The notes beneath the pieces were generated by a model. It did not search any database. It saw only the letters and a program-made list of their open reading frames with translations, and was not told the DNA's origin. Both the position numbers and the translations under genes were made by a program. DNA of 64,000 nucleotides from Nocardia cyriacigeorgica (lineage in GTDB: Bacteria; Actinomycetota; Actinomycetes; Mycobacteriales; Mycobacteriaceae), in assembly GCF_010868145.1 (NCBI RefSeq), contig NZ_JAAGUY010000018.1, forward strand, positions 57,412 through 121,411, written 5' to 3'. Shown here in pieces: positions 1 through 10,733 of the stretch (position 1 is its first letter; every line of letters starts with the position of its first letter).

Positions 1-1205
1 GGGGCGGCGCTGCCCATGACGACGGTGGCACTGGGCGCGAAGGTGAGACCCATACCGACGCCGCCGAGCAGCATGGCCCCGATGAACGAGCTGTACGGGG
101 CATCGACTGTGCTCACCGCCGCCATCCAGATCAGCGAGGCGACCAGCATGGCCTGCCCGGTCGACAGCACCGCCCGGGCACCGACGCGGTTGACGATCAG
201 CCCGGCCAGCGGCGCCACCACCATCGGCGCGGCGGTCCAGGGCAGGGTCCGCAGACCCGATTCGAGCGGGCTGTAACCCTGCACCACCTGGAAATACTGC
301 GAGATGAGGAAGATCGACCCGAACACACCGACCGCGAAGGTGAAGCTTGTGGTGTTACTCACCCGGAACGCCCGGGAGCGGAACAGTCGCAGCGGCAGCA
401 TCGGATCGGGCGTACGCAGTTCCCAGGCGATCAGGGCGGCCAGCAGTGCCGTTCCGCCGATCAGCGTCGCAAGCACCGGGCCGGAGGTCCAGCCGTCCTC
501 CGCGCCGTGCATCACACCCCAGACGATCGACAGCACCCCGCCCGCCGACAGCAGCAGCCCCGGAAGGTCGAGCCGGCGGCTGCCGCCGAACGATTCGTCG
601 AGCATGCGCGCTGCGAACGGCAGCGCCAGAATTCCGATCGGCACGTTCAGCCAGAAGATCCACTGCCAGCTGAATCCGTCGACCACCGCGCCGCCGACCA
701 CCGGCCCGACCGCGATCCCCATCCCGGAGATGCCGCCCCAGATACCGATGGCGGCGTTGCGCATGCGCTCCGGCACCGCGCTCGACAGCAGAGTGAGCGA
801 GAGCGGCATGACCGCCGCGCCACCGAAGCCCTGGAGCGCACGGGCGGCGATGAGCATCCATGGCTCGGTGGCCATCGCGCATGCCGCCGACGCCACGGTG
901 AACAGCGCGATACCGGCGAGGAAGACCCGGCGGCGGCCCAGCCGGTCGCCGAGCGCCGACGCGGTGAGCAGCAGCGAGGCGAACGACAGTGTGTAGGCGT
1001 TGACGAACCATTGCAGATCGGTGAGTGAGGCGCCCAGTTCGGTCCGGATGACCGGCAGCGCATTGGTCACCACCAGGTTGTCCAGCGTCACCATGAACAT
1101 CGGAATGCCGACGGCGGCCAGCACGGCGGCCAGCGGCCGGCTACCCGGCGGACGGATGGTGGTCGATTGCGACGCGGTGGGCGCCGCGGTGAGTGTCTCG
1201 GTCAT
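1..1205 (-). CDS. MFS drug exporter, DHA2 (EmrB/QacA-like) family, 3' end outside window
   Basis: Reading from the ATG at 1205 towards position 1, about 401 codons stay open and run off the left edge, so the C-terminus is missing. The product is a polytopic inner-membrane transporter. Visible signatures are the first-helix LDNLVVTNALP (motif D of 14-helix DHA2 exporters), GDRLGRRRVF (motif A, loop 2-3), and GISGMGIAVGPVVGG (motif C, typical of drug:H+ antiporters). It starts 104 bp from a divergent TetR gene, the usual layout for a repressor-controlled efflux pump. The substrate cannot be read from the sequence. Confidence 0.9.
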   Translation of the reverse strand, partial: MTETLTAAPTASQSTTIRPPGSRPLAAVLAAVGIPMFMVTLDNLVVTNALPVIRTELGASLTDLQWFVNAYTLSFASLLLTASALGDRLGRRRVFLAGIALFTVASAACAMATEPWMLIAARALQGFGGAAVMPLSLTLLSSAVPERMRNAAIGIWGGISGMGIAVGPVVGGAVVDGFSWQWIFWLNVPIGILALPFAARMLDESFGGSRRLDLPGLLLSAGGVLSIVWGVMHGAEDGWTSGPVLATLIGGTALLAALIAWELRTPDPMLPLRLFRSRAFRVSNTTSFTFAVGVFGSIFLISQYFQVVQGYSPLESGLRTLPWTAAPMVVAPLAGLIVNRVGARAVLSTGQAMLVASLIWMAAVSTVDAPYSSFIGAMLLGGVGMGLTFAPSATVVMGSAA

Positions 1206-1223
1206 ATCCAGCCCTTGTTGTAA

Positions 1224-1268
1224 TTGACTGATAACTAATGCCGAGAAGAGTATGCATCGACTGATAAC
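1224..1268. promoter_or_regulatory. Candidate TetR operator: direct repeat in MFS/TetR intergenic region
   Basis: The 104-bp divergent intergenic region holds two exact copies of GACTGATAAC at 1226-1235 and 1259-1268, 33 bp apart start to start (three helical turns). The first overlaps a TTGACT (1224-1229) that could be a -35 element for the rightward gene. The spacing and location suggest a repressor site serving both genes; this is inference from position only. Confidence 0.45.
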
Positions 1269-1309
1269 ATGTCAACCGATGGCGGCGCCGAGACGAATCA
1301 GGAGCATCT

Positions 1310-1867
1310 GTGACGACCAAGACCCGGATGAGCGCGAGCGAACGCGGCGAGCAGGTACTGGCGGCGGCGATCGAAGCTTTCGCCGAAACTGGTTACGCGG
1401 CAACGAAAACCGATGACATCGCCCGTCGGGCCGGCGTCTCCCAGCCGTATGTGATCCGACTGTTCGGCACCAAGCAGCAGCTGTTCTTGGCCGCGCTGAA
1501 TCGGGTGTGCGATCGCATCGAGACGGTCTTTCGCGAGGCGGCAGCGGATGCACCCAACCCGACGGTGGCAACGCTCGGCCACGGATACAAGGTCTTCCTC
1601 GCCGATCGCGCACTGCTCCAGCTGCTCCTGCATGGTTTCGCCGCCAGCGCCGACCCGGTGATCGGCGAACAGACCCGGGCCCGCTATGGGCAGATCTACG
1701 CCCTGGCCGGTGAACTCACCGGCGCGACGACCACGGAGCTGCGGCGCTTCATGTCGACCGGCATGCTGCTGACGGTCATGACGTCGATGCAGGTAGTCGG
1801 CCCGAATGCGGTGCCGACGGTGTGGGCGGAGGACATCCTGTGTGATCTGGAGGAGTCCGGGGACTGA
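1310..1867 (+). CDS. TetR/AcrR family transcriptional regulator
   Basis: 185 aa from a GTG at 1310. The N-terminal part is a TetR helix-turn-helix: a helix LAAAIEAFAETGYAATKTD, then IARRAGVSQPYVIRLFGTKQQLF as the recognition segment, at about residues 12-58. The remaining residues form a ligand-binding domain that gives no clue to its inducer. The gene is divergent from the MFS exporter, which it probably represses together with itself. Confidence 0.9.
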   Translation: MTTKTRMSASERGEQVLAAAIEAFAETGYAATKTDDIARRAGVSQPYVIRLFGTKQQLFLAALNRVCDRIETVFREAAADAPNPTVATLGHGYKVFLADRALLQLLLHGFAASADPVIGEQTRARYGQIYALAGELTGATTTELRRFMSTGMLLTVMTSMQVVGPNAVPTVWAEDILCDLEESGD

Positions 1868-1874
1868 GTAGCAC

Positions 1875-1900
1875 CCGCCCATCGATCGACCGGTGGGCGG
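1875..1900. terminator. Bidirectional hairpin between convergent tetR and trmH
   Basis: CCGCCCA (1875-1881) pairs with TGGGCGG (1894-1900) around a 12-nt loop. It fills the 35-bp gap between two convergent stop codons. There is no T tract, as is common in actinomycetes. Confidence 0.5.
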
Positions 1901-1902
1901 AC

Positions 1903-2733
1903 TCAGCGGCCGCGGTAACGCACCCGCGAATTGGCGTACAGGCAGATCGACGCGGCGGTTGCCAAGTTGAGGCTTTCGGCGCGACCGCGGATGGGGATGC
2001 GCACGCGGTGATCGGCGCGGGCGGCGACGGCGGGATCGAGGCCGTGGGCTTCGTTGCCGAACAGCCAGGCAACCGGGCCGGTGAACAGTTCATCGGCGTC
2101 ATCGAGGTCGACCTCACCGTTCGCGGCGGTCGCGAGGATGGTGATGCCGGCGGCGGCGATGTCGTCCAGAGTCGCGCCGACTTCGCGGCTGCGGGCGAAC
2201 GGCACATGGAACAGGCTGCCTGCGGCGGCACGAACGGTTTTGCCGTTATGCGGATCAACGGAGTCACCGGCCAGGATCACTCCGTCACCGCCGACGGAAT
2301 CGACGACACGGATGAGGGTGCCCGCGTTTCCCGGGTCAGCCATTTCTATCGGTACGGCCAGAATCCGCGGCGAAGCATGCAGGATCGCTGCCGGTTCGAC
2401 GTCGAGCGTCTCACAGACCGCGACGAGCCCAGGCGGCGTCACGGTCTCCCCCAACGCCTGCGCCGCGCGATCGCTCACGAGGGTGGTGCGCACCCCCTTG
2501 GCGGCCGCGCCGGCGACGAGTTCGTGCTCACGGGTCGCCCCGGCAGCCGAGTAGAACAGCTCACGCACCCGCCCGGCATCCAGCGCCGCGGTCACCGAGT
2601 TGGCGCCTTCGGCCAGGAACTGCCCGGCCTTGCGCCGATGTGCCGCGCGATGGAGCTTGACAGCGGAAACGACCCGCGGATTGCGCTCACTGAGCGCGTC
2701 CACGGGTCGTTCCGAAAGGTTTCCGCGAGTCAC
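1903..2733 (-). CDS. TrmH/SpoU family RNA 2'-O-methyltransferase (TsnR-like)
   Basis: 276 aa. A SPOUT-fold methyltransferase that uses S-adenosylmethionine to methylate ribose in rRNA or tRNA. The substrate-binding N-domain (NPRVVSAVKLHRAAHRR...FLAEG) is followed by the trefoil-knot catalytic domain: PIEMADPGNAGTLIRVVDS is motif 2 and ESLNLATAASICLY is motif 3. I chose the GTG at 2733, 10 nt after the rplT stop, because the open frame above it lies inside rplT and is low-complexity. It is the last gene of the infC-rpmI-rplT operon, in the position of tsnR (Rv1644) in M. tuberculosis. The exact methylated nucleotide is not known from sequence. Confidence 0.88.
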   Translation of the reverse strand: MTRGNLSERPVDALSERNPRVVSAVKLHRAAHRRKAGQFLAEGANSVTAALDAGRVRELFYSAAGATREHELVAGAAAKGVRTTLVSDRAAQALGETVTPPGLVAVCETLDVEPAAILHASPRILAVPIEMADPGNAGTLIRVVDSVGGDGVILAGDSVDPHNGKTVRAAAGSLFHVPFARSREVGATLDDIAAAGITILATAANGEVDLDDADELFTGPVAWLFGNEAHGLDPAVAARADHRVRIPIRGRAESLNLATAASICLYANSRVRYRGR

Positions 2734-2743
2734 GGCACCCGGC

Positions 2744-3124
2744 TCAGGCGGCCGGGGCGTTGACGTCCTGCGGCAGCGCGGCCTTGGCGATCGCGACGAG
2801 ACCGGCGAAGGCCTCGGCGTCGGAGACGGCCAGCTCGGCGAGGTTCTTGCGGTCGACCTCGACACCGGCAGCCTTCAGGCCCTGGATGAAGCGGTTGTAG
2901 GTGATGTCGTTGAGGCGCGCCGCAGCGTTGATGCGGGCGATCCACAGCTTGCGGAAGTCACCCTTGCGCGCCCGGCGGTCCCGGTAGGCGTAGGTGAGCG
3001 AGTGCAGCTGCTGTTCCTTGGCCTTGCGGTACAGCCGCGAGCGCTGGCCGCGGTAGCCCTTGGAGGCCTCGAGGATGGAACGGCGCTTCTTCTGAGCGTT
3101 GACGGCCCTTTTGACGCGTGCCAC
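2744..3124 (-). CDS. rplT: 50S ribosomal protein bL20
   Basis: 126 aa, starting MARVKRAVNAQKKRRSIL, which is diagnostic for bL20. It binds 23S rRNA early in large-subunit assembly; the basic N-terminal half lies within rRNA and the C-terminal globular domain shows the conserved GDFRKLWIARINAA and YNRFIQGLKAAG. Length is normal for actinobacteria. It is the third gene of the infC-rpmI-rplT operon. Confidence 0.98.
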   Translation of the reverse strand: MARVKRAVNAQKKRRSILEASKGYRGQRSRLYRKAKEQQLHSLTYAYRDRRARKGDFRKLWIARINAAARLNDITYNRFIQGLKAAGVEVDRKNLAELAVSDAEAFAGLVAIAKAALPQDVNAPAA

Positions 3125-3224
3125 TGGTCAGTCCTGTTCGATCGGGGGGCGCGTACGGCGCCCGGGTGTGGTCAGGTTGTCGGCGTCCGTATGCGGAGCG
3201 CGAGCGTGCCTACTGCGGCGGGTA

Positions 3225-3419
3225 TCAGATACCGAGCAGCTTCTTCACGCGACGGACATCGGCGGGCGCGACGACCTCGGTGCCGTCCAGACGACGAGTG
3301 CGGCGGGTGGGCTTGTGCTCGAGCAAGTGACGACGGTTCGCCTGCTGACGCAGCAGCTTGCCCTTGCCGGACACCTTGAATCGCTTCGAGGCGCCGCTAT
3401 GGCTCTTCATCTTCGGCAT
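3225..3419 (-). CDS. rpmI: 50S ribosomal protein bL35
   Basis: 64 aa, beginning MPKMKSHSGASKRFKVSGKG, typical of bL35, a small basic protein of the large ribosomal subunit. It lies between infC (61-nt gap) and rplT (100-nt gap), the arrangement found in most bacteria. Confidence 0.98.
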   Translation of the reverse strand: MPKMKSHSGASKRFKVSGKGKLLRQQANRRHLLEHKPTRRTRRLDGTEVVAPADVRRVKKLLGI

Positions 3420-3480
3420 GGATTCCTCAATCTGTCTCGTGCCCGCGGTCGCGCGTGGACCGCCGACGTTCTGATCGGTA

Positions 3481-4095
<615 letters not shown>

Positions 4096-4265
4096 GGGGC
4101 CTCCTAGGTCAAGCGGTGTCGTCGGACGACCGCATGCAATAACTGCAACCCCTTGTTCAACACAAAGGCCCCGTCGCGGTATTTCACCGCTCCAGGGCCC
4201 GAGGTCGACCGATCACCGCAGGTGATGACGCCTGCGATCTCGCATCCAGCTGAACTCGATGCGAG
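4096..4265 (-). promoter_or_regulatory. Structured 5' leader of the infC operon with competing hairpins
   Basis: Upstream of infC no minus-strand gene is visible, yet the DNA is rich in dyads. 4239-4246 pairs with 4258-4265 (8 bp). 4217-4222 (CGCAGG) pairs with 4231-4236, while 4212-4217 (ATCACC) pairs with 4221-4226; these two overlap and exclude each other. They are followed, in transcription order, by the terminator-like hairpin at 4167-4199. This looks like an attenuator controlling IF-3/L35/L20. The remaining 4266-4518 holds no gene I can support; it would contain the promoters of infC and of the divergent DinB gene. Confidence 0.5.
4159..4199 (-). terminator. Terminator-like hairpin in the infC leader
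   Basis: On the minus strand GGCCC (4199-4195 side) pairs with GGGCC (4171-4167 side), and within it GCGGT pairs with ACCGC (4090s-4070s: 4186-4190 with 4176-4180). The stem is followed directly by TTTGTGTT (4166-4159). No minus-strand gene lies upstream for it to terminate, so attenuation of infC about 65 nt before its start is the simplest explanation. Confidence 0.5.
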
Positions 4266-4518
4266 AACCCGGCCCCGAGGGGCGGGCGACCGGACCGTTG
4301 TCCCGTACGAATACTCGTCGGCAACGGTGGGAGTCGGGCTCCACTTATCTGCCCCGGACATTGTCGTGCAGGTCCCGTTCCCGGAACACACACCACCCAG
4401 GGCGGTCGTCGCAGAACAGCGTAGCAGCTGCGCCGCCGGGAACCGAATCGGGACGACGACCCCGCCCACCGGGGCGAAATCGGTTGCTCCTGCGAATGCC
4501 GCATGCCAGGGTCCACCG

Positions 4519-5040
4519 GTGCCCGATTCTCATCGCGACCTCCTGAGCTGGCAATTCGAGCTGACCTGGGCTCTTGCCGACTATCACCTCGACGCCCTGA
4601 CCGAGGACGACTTCCTCACCGAACCCGGCCCACTGTGCTGGACGGTGCGACAGGGCACCGACGGCATCTGGCGACCCGACTGGGCCGATACCGAGCCCGA
4701 TCCGATACCTGTTCCCACCATCGCCTGGCTGACCTGGCATATCGACTGGTGGTGGAGTACCGCGATCGATCAGCTGACCGGCCGCGCGCTGCGTTCGCGC
4801 GAGAGCGTGCACTGGCCGGGCACCGGCGCTGCGGCCGTGGACCGGATCCGGCAGCTGCATACCGAATGGACGTCCGGGTTGGATGCACTCGCCGACGCCG
4901 ACCTGGCCGCACCGGTCGCGTACCCGTGGCCCGCGGATGCCGGGCTGACGGTTGCCCATCTGGTGGCGTGGGTGAACGCGGAGCTCATGAAGAACGTCGC
5001 GGAGATCGGGCAGCTACGGCTGGTGCGGGCGGCGGGGTGA
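4519..5040 (+). CDS. DinB-fold (DinB_2) family protein
   Basis: 173 aa from a GTG at 4519, which is preceded by AGGG at 4508-4511 with a 7-nt gap. The four-helix bundle pattern of the DinB/YfiT superfamily is visible: WQFELTWALADYHLDAL, AWLTWHIDWWWSTAIDQL and VAHLVAWVNAELMKNVAEIG. The His residues in WHIDWWW and AHLVAW sit where the family often binds a divalent metal. Many actinobacterial members act as mycothiol-dependent or metal-dependent transferases, but no specific activity can be assigned. The frame is open further upstream (to 4153), but that part is low-complexity and overlaps the infC leader. Confidence 0.75.
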   Translation: MPDSHRDLLSWQFELTWALADYHLDALTEDDFLTEPGPLCWTVRQGTDGIWRPDWADTEPDPIPVPTIAWLTWHIDWWWSTAIDQLTGRALRSRESVHWPGTGAAAVDRIRQLHTEWTSGLDALADADLAAPVAYPWPADAGLTVAHLVAWVNAELMKNVAEIGQLRLVRAAG

Positions 5041-5074
5041 GCGCACCACAGGCGCGGGTTCTAGCCTGATAGTC

Positions 5075-5416
5075 ATGACTGAACAGCCCGACAGCTCTGT
5101 GCGCGAACTGGCCGATATCCCCGCTGTGGAGGTGATCAGCCGGGCCGCGGTGATGTTGATGAGCTCGGCGGCGGAGAAGCTGGGGCTGGCCGATGAGGAC
5201 CCCGAGACCAGCAGCAGGCGCGACCTGGACGAGGCGCGGCGGGTCATCACCGCCCTGGCCGGCCTGGTGACGGCCTCGGTGGAGTACCTGGGGCCGCATG
5301 CCGGACCGATCCGCGAGGGGCTGCAGTCGCTGCAGAAAGCGTTCCGGGAATCGTCGGCGCATCCGGACGAGCCGGGCAAGGGGCCGGGCGAGAAGTACAC
5401 CGGTCCGGTGTACTGA
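5075..5416 (+). CDS. DUF1844 family protein
   Basis: 113 aa. Contains the DUF1844 core (VRELADIPAVEVISRAAVML, then MSSAAEKLGL and ITALAGLVTASVEYLGPHA). The family is small, helical and widespread in actinobacteria, commonly encoded next to infC. Its function is unknown. The C-terminus is polar and probably disordered. It ends 43 bp before a strong bidirectional hairpin. Confidence 0.82.
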   Translation: MTEQPDSSVRELADIPAVEVISRAAVMLMSSAAEKLGLADEDPETSSRRDLDEARRVITALAGLVTASVEYLGPHAGPIREGLQSLQKAFRESSAHPDEPGKGPGEKYTGPVY

Positions 5417-5459
5417 GCCGAGGCGTCGACGACCGGTGGAAAACACCGGCACACACCAC

Positions 5460-5496
5460 GAAGGCCGGGTCCCGCGATCAGCGGGGCCCGGCCTTC
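5460..5496. terminator. Strong bidirectional terminator hairpin
   Basis: GAAGGCCGGG (5460-5469) and CCCGC (5471-5475) pair with GCGGG (5481-5485) and CCCGGCCTTC (5487-5496), with one T-G pair and a 5-nt loop GATCA. It stands between the stop codons of the DUF1844 gene and the convergent small peptide gene at 5506-5601, and can serve both. Confidence 0.85.
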
Positions 5497-5505
5497 GCGC
5501 ATCGC

Positions 5506-5601
5506 TCACATTCCCGGTGTCACCGAGATCGCCGAGCCGGTACTCAGCATGTTGGCGATGGCGGTGAAGATGTCGCCGAGACCGGCGCTTCCAGAGTTCA
5601 T
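5506..5601 (-). CDS. Small amphipathic peptide, 31 aa, second of a tandem pair
   Basis: 31 codons from ATG 5601 to TGA 5506. The start is preceded by GAAAGGAACC, a good ribosome-binding site, and the stop is 5 bp before a strong terminator. The peptide starts MNSGSAGLGDIFTAIANML and ends GSAISVTPGM. Residues 7-20 could form an amphipathic helix; there is no signal sequence and no Cys or Lys/Arg. It is clearly related to the upstream 31-mer: both fit [LI]G-x-[IL]-x-T-x-I-x-x-[MF]-LS-x-GS-x-[IL]-x-x-TPG. I do not recognise a named family. Signal-less, tandem short peptides recall the corynebacterial PorH/PorA channel peptides and PSM-like peptides, but only by architecture. Confidence 0.7.
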   Translation of the reverse strand: MNSGSAGLGDIFTAIANMLSTGSAISVTPGM

Positions 5602-5630
5602 GTCGGTGGTTCCTTTCGGTGGATCCGCGC

Positions 5631-5726
5631 TCAGGCAGGCGTACCCGGGGTGTAGTTGAGGGACGAGCCACTGCTCAGAAAACCGAGGATCTGAGTGATC
5701 AGGGCACCGATGTCGACGCCTTCCAT
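5631..5726 (-). CDS. Small amphipathic peptide, 31 aa, first of a tandem pair
   Basis: 31 codons from ATG 5726 to TGA 5631, preceded by GAAAGGAATCC. It starts MEGVDIGALITQILGFL and ends SSLNYTPGTPA. Residues 4-17 form a hydrophobic stretch with Asp and Gln as the polar side; net charge is negative. It has the same length as its neighbour and shares the LS-x-GS...TPG pattern, with 29 nt between the two genes, so they are probably a bicistronic duplicate pair. No known function. Confidence 0.7.
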   Translation of the reverse strand: MEGVDIGALITQILGFLSSGSSLNYTPGTPA

Positions 5727-6044
5727 GGCGGGGATTCCTTTCGCTCTCACCGGTGTATGTGCCGGCGCCGCGCACTCGACGCGCCACCGGGCGGACCGGT
5801 TGTCTATCGCCGCGCGTCGAGCCTCTCGGGCGCGGTTCCGCCGATCCTACACACGCGTGTTTCACTTTTAGGGCGGATTGTGCGGCAAATTCGTTCGAGC
5901 ACTCCCAGATAGCGCGGCCGCGACCGGGCAGACACTTCCAGTAGGGCCGTCCCGTAACGTAATTACCTTGTTGCACAACACATTTAACCTTGCCTGCTGG
6001 CACGGGGAATACCGCGTCGAGCGATGACATGCCATGCTTTCTCG
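5727..6044. promoter_or_regulatory. Divergent promoter region between small peptides and hydrolase
   Basis: 318 bp without a gene. For the minus-strand peptide pair, TAGGAT at 5849-5844 matches the actinobacterial -10 pattern TAnnnT. Near the hydrolase, TGTTGCACAACA (5969-5980) is an almost perfect dyad (10 of 12 positions) and a plausible operator, next to a TTTAACCT stretch. A clearly lower GC content at 5955-5990 marks the likely promoter zone. Confidence 0.35.
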
Positions 6045-6752
6045 ATGGCACGGATACTTCTGGTTCCAGGATTCTGGTTGGGCGCATGGGCGTGGGACGA
6101 GGTTGCGGACGAGCTGCGCCGCCACGGCGAGGATGTGCTGGCGATGACCTTGCCCGGCCTCGACCCGCAGGACGACGACCGGCTCGACGCAACGCTGGAA
6201 CGGCAGGCACAGGCCATCGTCGACGCCGTCGCGCCCGGCGAGCGCGCGGTCCTGGTGTCCCATTCCGGTGGCGGCGCCGCTGCCTACCTGGCCACCGACC
6301 TGGCACCCGAGCGGTTCGCCCGCGCGATCTACGTCGACAGCGCGCCATTGCCGAACGGATTCGTGCTCAACTCCGAGCTCGATCTGACCGCCCGCGAGTA
6401 CCCACTGCCGGAGTGGCGGGATCTGGAGGGTGCGGGCAACAGTCTGGCCGGGCTCGACGAAGCCGCTCTGAGTACCTTCCGTGCACGTGCGGTGTCGGAA
6501 CCGACCGCGGTGGCCGCCGCGCCGCTACAGCTCAGCGACGAGCCCGCGGGACGACGAATCCCTACCACGGTGATCTGCAATACCTTCACCGCCGAGGTGG
6601 TTAGGAAACTGCGCGACGAGGGTGAGATGCCGATGTTCGCCGAGCTGTCTCGTCTGGACGCCGAGTATGTCGACCTGCCGACCGGGCACTGGCCCATGTG
6701 GTCCAAGCCGCGCGAACTCGCCGAGCTGATCCACACGATCGTCCAGAACTGA
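6045..6752 (+). CDS. Alpha/beta hydrolase
   Basis: 235 aa from ATG 6045 (MARILLVPGF); the open frame continues 7 codons upstream. Alpha/beta-hydrolase fold: an N-terminal LLVPGFWLGAWAWDEVADEL strand and oxyanion region, nucleophile elbow SHSGGG with Ser74, and the C-terminal catalytic His in PTGHWPMWSKPRELAEL. It resembles small esterase/salicylate-esterase-like proteins of the AB_hydrolase_6 group. Substrate unknown; cytoplasmic, as no signal peptide is visible. Confidence 0.8.
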   Translation: MARILLVPGFWLGAWAWDEVADELRRHGEDVLAMTLPGLDPQDDDRLDATLERQAQAIVDAVAPGERAVLVSHSGGGAAAYLATDLAPERFARAIYVDSAPLPNGFVLNSELDLTAREYPLPEWRDLEGAGNSLAGLDEAALSTFRARAVSEPTAVAAAPLQLSDEPAGRRIPTTVICNTFTAEVVRKLRDEGEMPMFAELSRLDAEYVDLPTGHWPMWSKPRELAELIHTIVQN

Positions 6753-6801
6753 TCAGGGCTCGGAGCACGGCCGACCCGTTGCTGCTCGCCCACGGCACTG
6801 C

Positions 6802-6834
6802 ACTGCGGGAGACCGGAGGCCGGTCTCCCGCAGT
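6802..6834. terminator. Bidirectional terminator between hydrolase and uvrA
   Basis: A perfect 15-bp stem: ACTGCGGGAGACCGG (6802-6816) with CCGGTCTCCCGCAGT (6820-6834), loop of three nucleotides. It lies between convergent stop codons at 6752 and 6845. Confidence 0.9.
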
Positions 6835-6844
6835 GGAGAGTCCG

Positions 6845-9769
<2,925 letters not shown>

Positions 9770-9890
9770 CAGGTCGGTCCCTTCTCTTCGATATCCCGCG
9801 TTCCGGGTTCTGGCATGCCGATATGTCCCCGGCGGTCATGCTAGGCCGGACCACCGACAAGTTTTCCCGGGCGCGGGTCGATGCTCGCCA

Positions 9891-9908
9891 GATGACTTTC
9901 GGCCATCC
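9891..9908 (+). promoter_or_regulatory. Degenerate DosR/DevR-box upstream of devR
   Basis: GATGACTTTCGGCCATCC contains 11 consecutive bases (GACTTTCGGCC, 9894-9904) shared with the DosR-box consensus, 65 bp before the devR start. A weak upstream box of this kind would give positive autoregulation, as known for dosR in mycobacteria. Compare the better site at 13834-13853. Confidence 0.5.
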
Positions 9909-9968
9909 CCCACAGCCGCGAAGCGAGCTACCTTGACCAGGGTAGACAAACGAACAGGAGTCGGGGCT

Positions 9969-10628
9969 GTGCTCGAGGTGTTCCTGGTCGACGATCACGA
10001 GATCGTCCGGCGTGGTCTGATCGACCTGCTCGAAAGCGATCCGGACCTCACCGTCGTCGGCCAAGCCGGCGACGTGGCGAGCGCGATGATCGGCATCCGT
10101 GCACTGCGGCCGCGAGTTGCGGTGCTGGACGTGCGATTACCCGACGGGAACGGCATCGAGTTGTGCCGCGATCTGCTCGCCGAGTTCGACGATCTGCGCT
10201 GCCTGATCCTCACCTCCTACACCGACGACCAGGCGATGCTCGATGCGATCCTCGCCGGGGCGAGCGGATATGTGGTGAAGAACATCAAAGGAATGGAGCT
10301 CGCCGACGCGGTGAAGGACGTCGGCGCCGGCCGCTCCCTTCTCGATACCAAGGCGGCGGCGGTCCTGCGCGCGCGGCTGCGCCGCAGTGCCGAGGACGAC
10401 GGTCCACTGGCCGGTCTCACCGAGCAGGAACGAAAATTGCTGACCCTGCTCGGCGAGGGGCTGACCAACCGGCAGATCGCCGCGCGCATGTTCCTCGCGG
10501 AGAAGACGGTGAAGAACTACGTCTCCCGCCTGCTCGCCAAGCTCGGTGTGGAGCGGCGCACCCAGGCCGCGGTGCTGGCCACCAAGCTCGGCGAGTCTGT
10601 CCCGGGACCAACAGAGCGATATTCTTGA
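9969..10628 (+). CDS. devR: DevR/DosR-type response regulator, NarL family
   Basis: 219 aa from GTG 9969, with AGGAG eight nucleotides upstream. Receiver domain: acidic pair D9/D10, phosphoacceptor D54 in VLDVRLPDGNGIELCRDLL, T82 and K104. LuxR-type HTH: LTEQERKLLTLLGEGLTNRQ then MFLAEKTVKNYVSRLLAKLG. Long stretches (LTSYT.., AILAGASGYVVK, IKGMELADAVKDVGAGRSLLD) match mycobacterial DosR almost exactly, so this is the hypoxia/NO/CO response regulator rather than a generic NarL protein. Its probable cognate sensor is at 13938-15662. Confidence 0.93.
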   Translation: MLEVFLVDDHEIVRRGLIDLLESDPDLTVVGQAGDVASAMIGIRALRPRVAVLDVRLPDGNGIELCRDLLAEFDDLRCLILTSYTDDQAMLDAILAGASGYVVKNIKGMELADAVKDVGAGRSLLDTKAAAVLRARLRRSAEDDGPLAGLTEQERKLLTLLGEGLTNRQIAARMFLAEKTVKNYVSRLLAKLGVERRTQAAVLATKLGESVPGPTERYS

Positions 10629-10660
10629 ACAGTGGGGGTCCGGCGGGAAGGAGACAATGC

Positions 10661-10720
10661 GTGGCAACTCCGGTACGACGCCGCATCGCGCGTAGCCGCC
10701 CGGTGATCGGCTGGGGCTGA
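10661..10720 (+). CDS. Possible 19-aa upstream ORF before the kinase gene
   Basis: GTG at 10661 follows AAGGAG (10648-10653) at the ideal 7-nt distance. The frame encodes VATPVRRRIARSRPVIGWG (first residue read as Met) and stops 13 nt before the kinase ATG, whose own ribosome-binding site is weak. It could be a basic micro-peptide or a translational-coupling ORF. An ATG at 10657 in another frame is too close to the AAGGAG. Confidence 0.4.
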   Translation: MATPVRRRIARSRPVIGWG

Positions 10721-10733
10721 TCTCGAGCTGCCG

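Noticed and set aside
9770..9880. LexA (SOS) box upstream of uvrA, and 25997-26096 for uvrB
   Set aside because: No TCGAAC-N4-GTTCGA-like site; nearest matches have wrong spacing.
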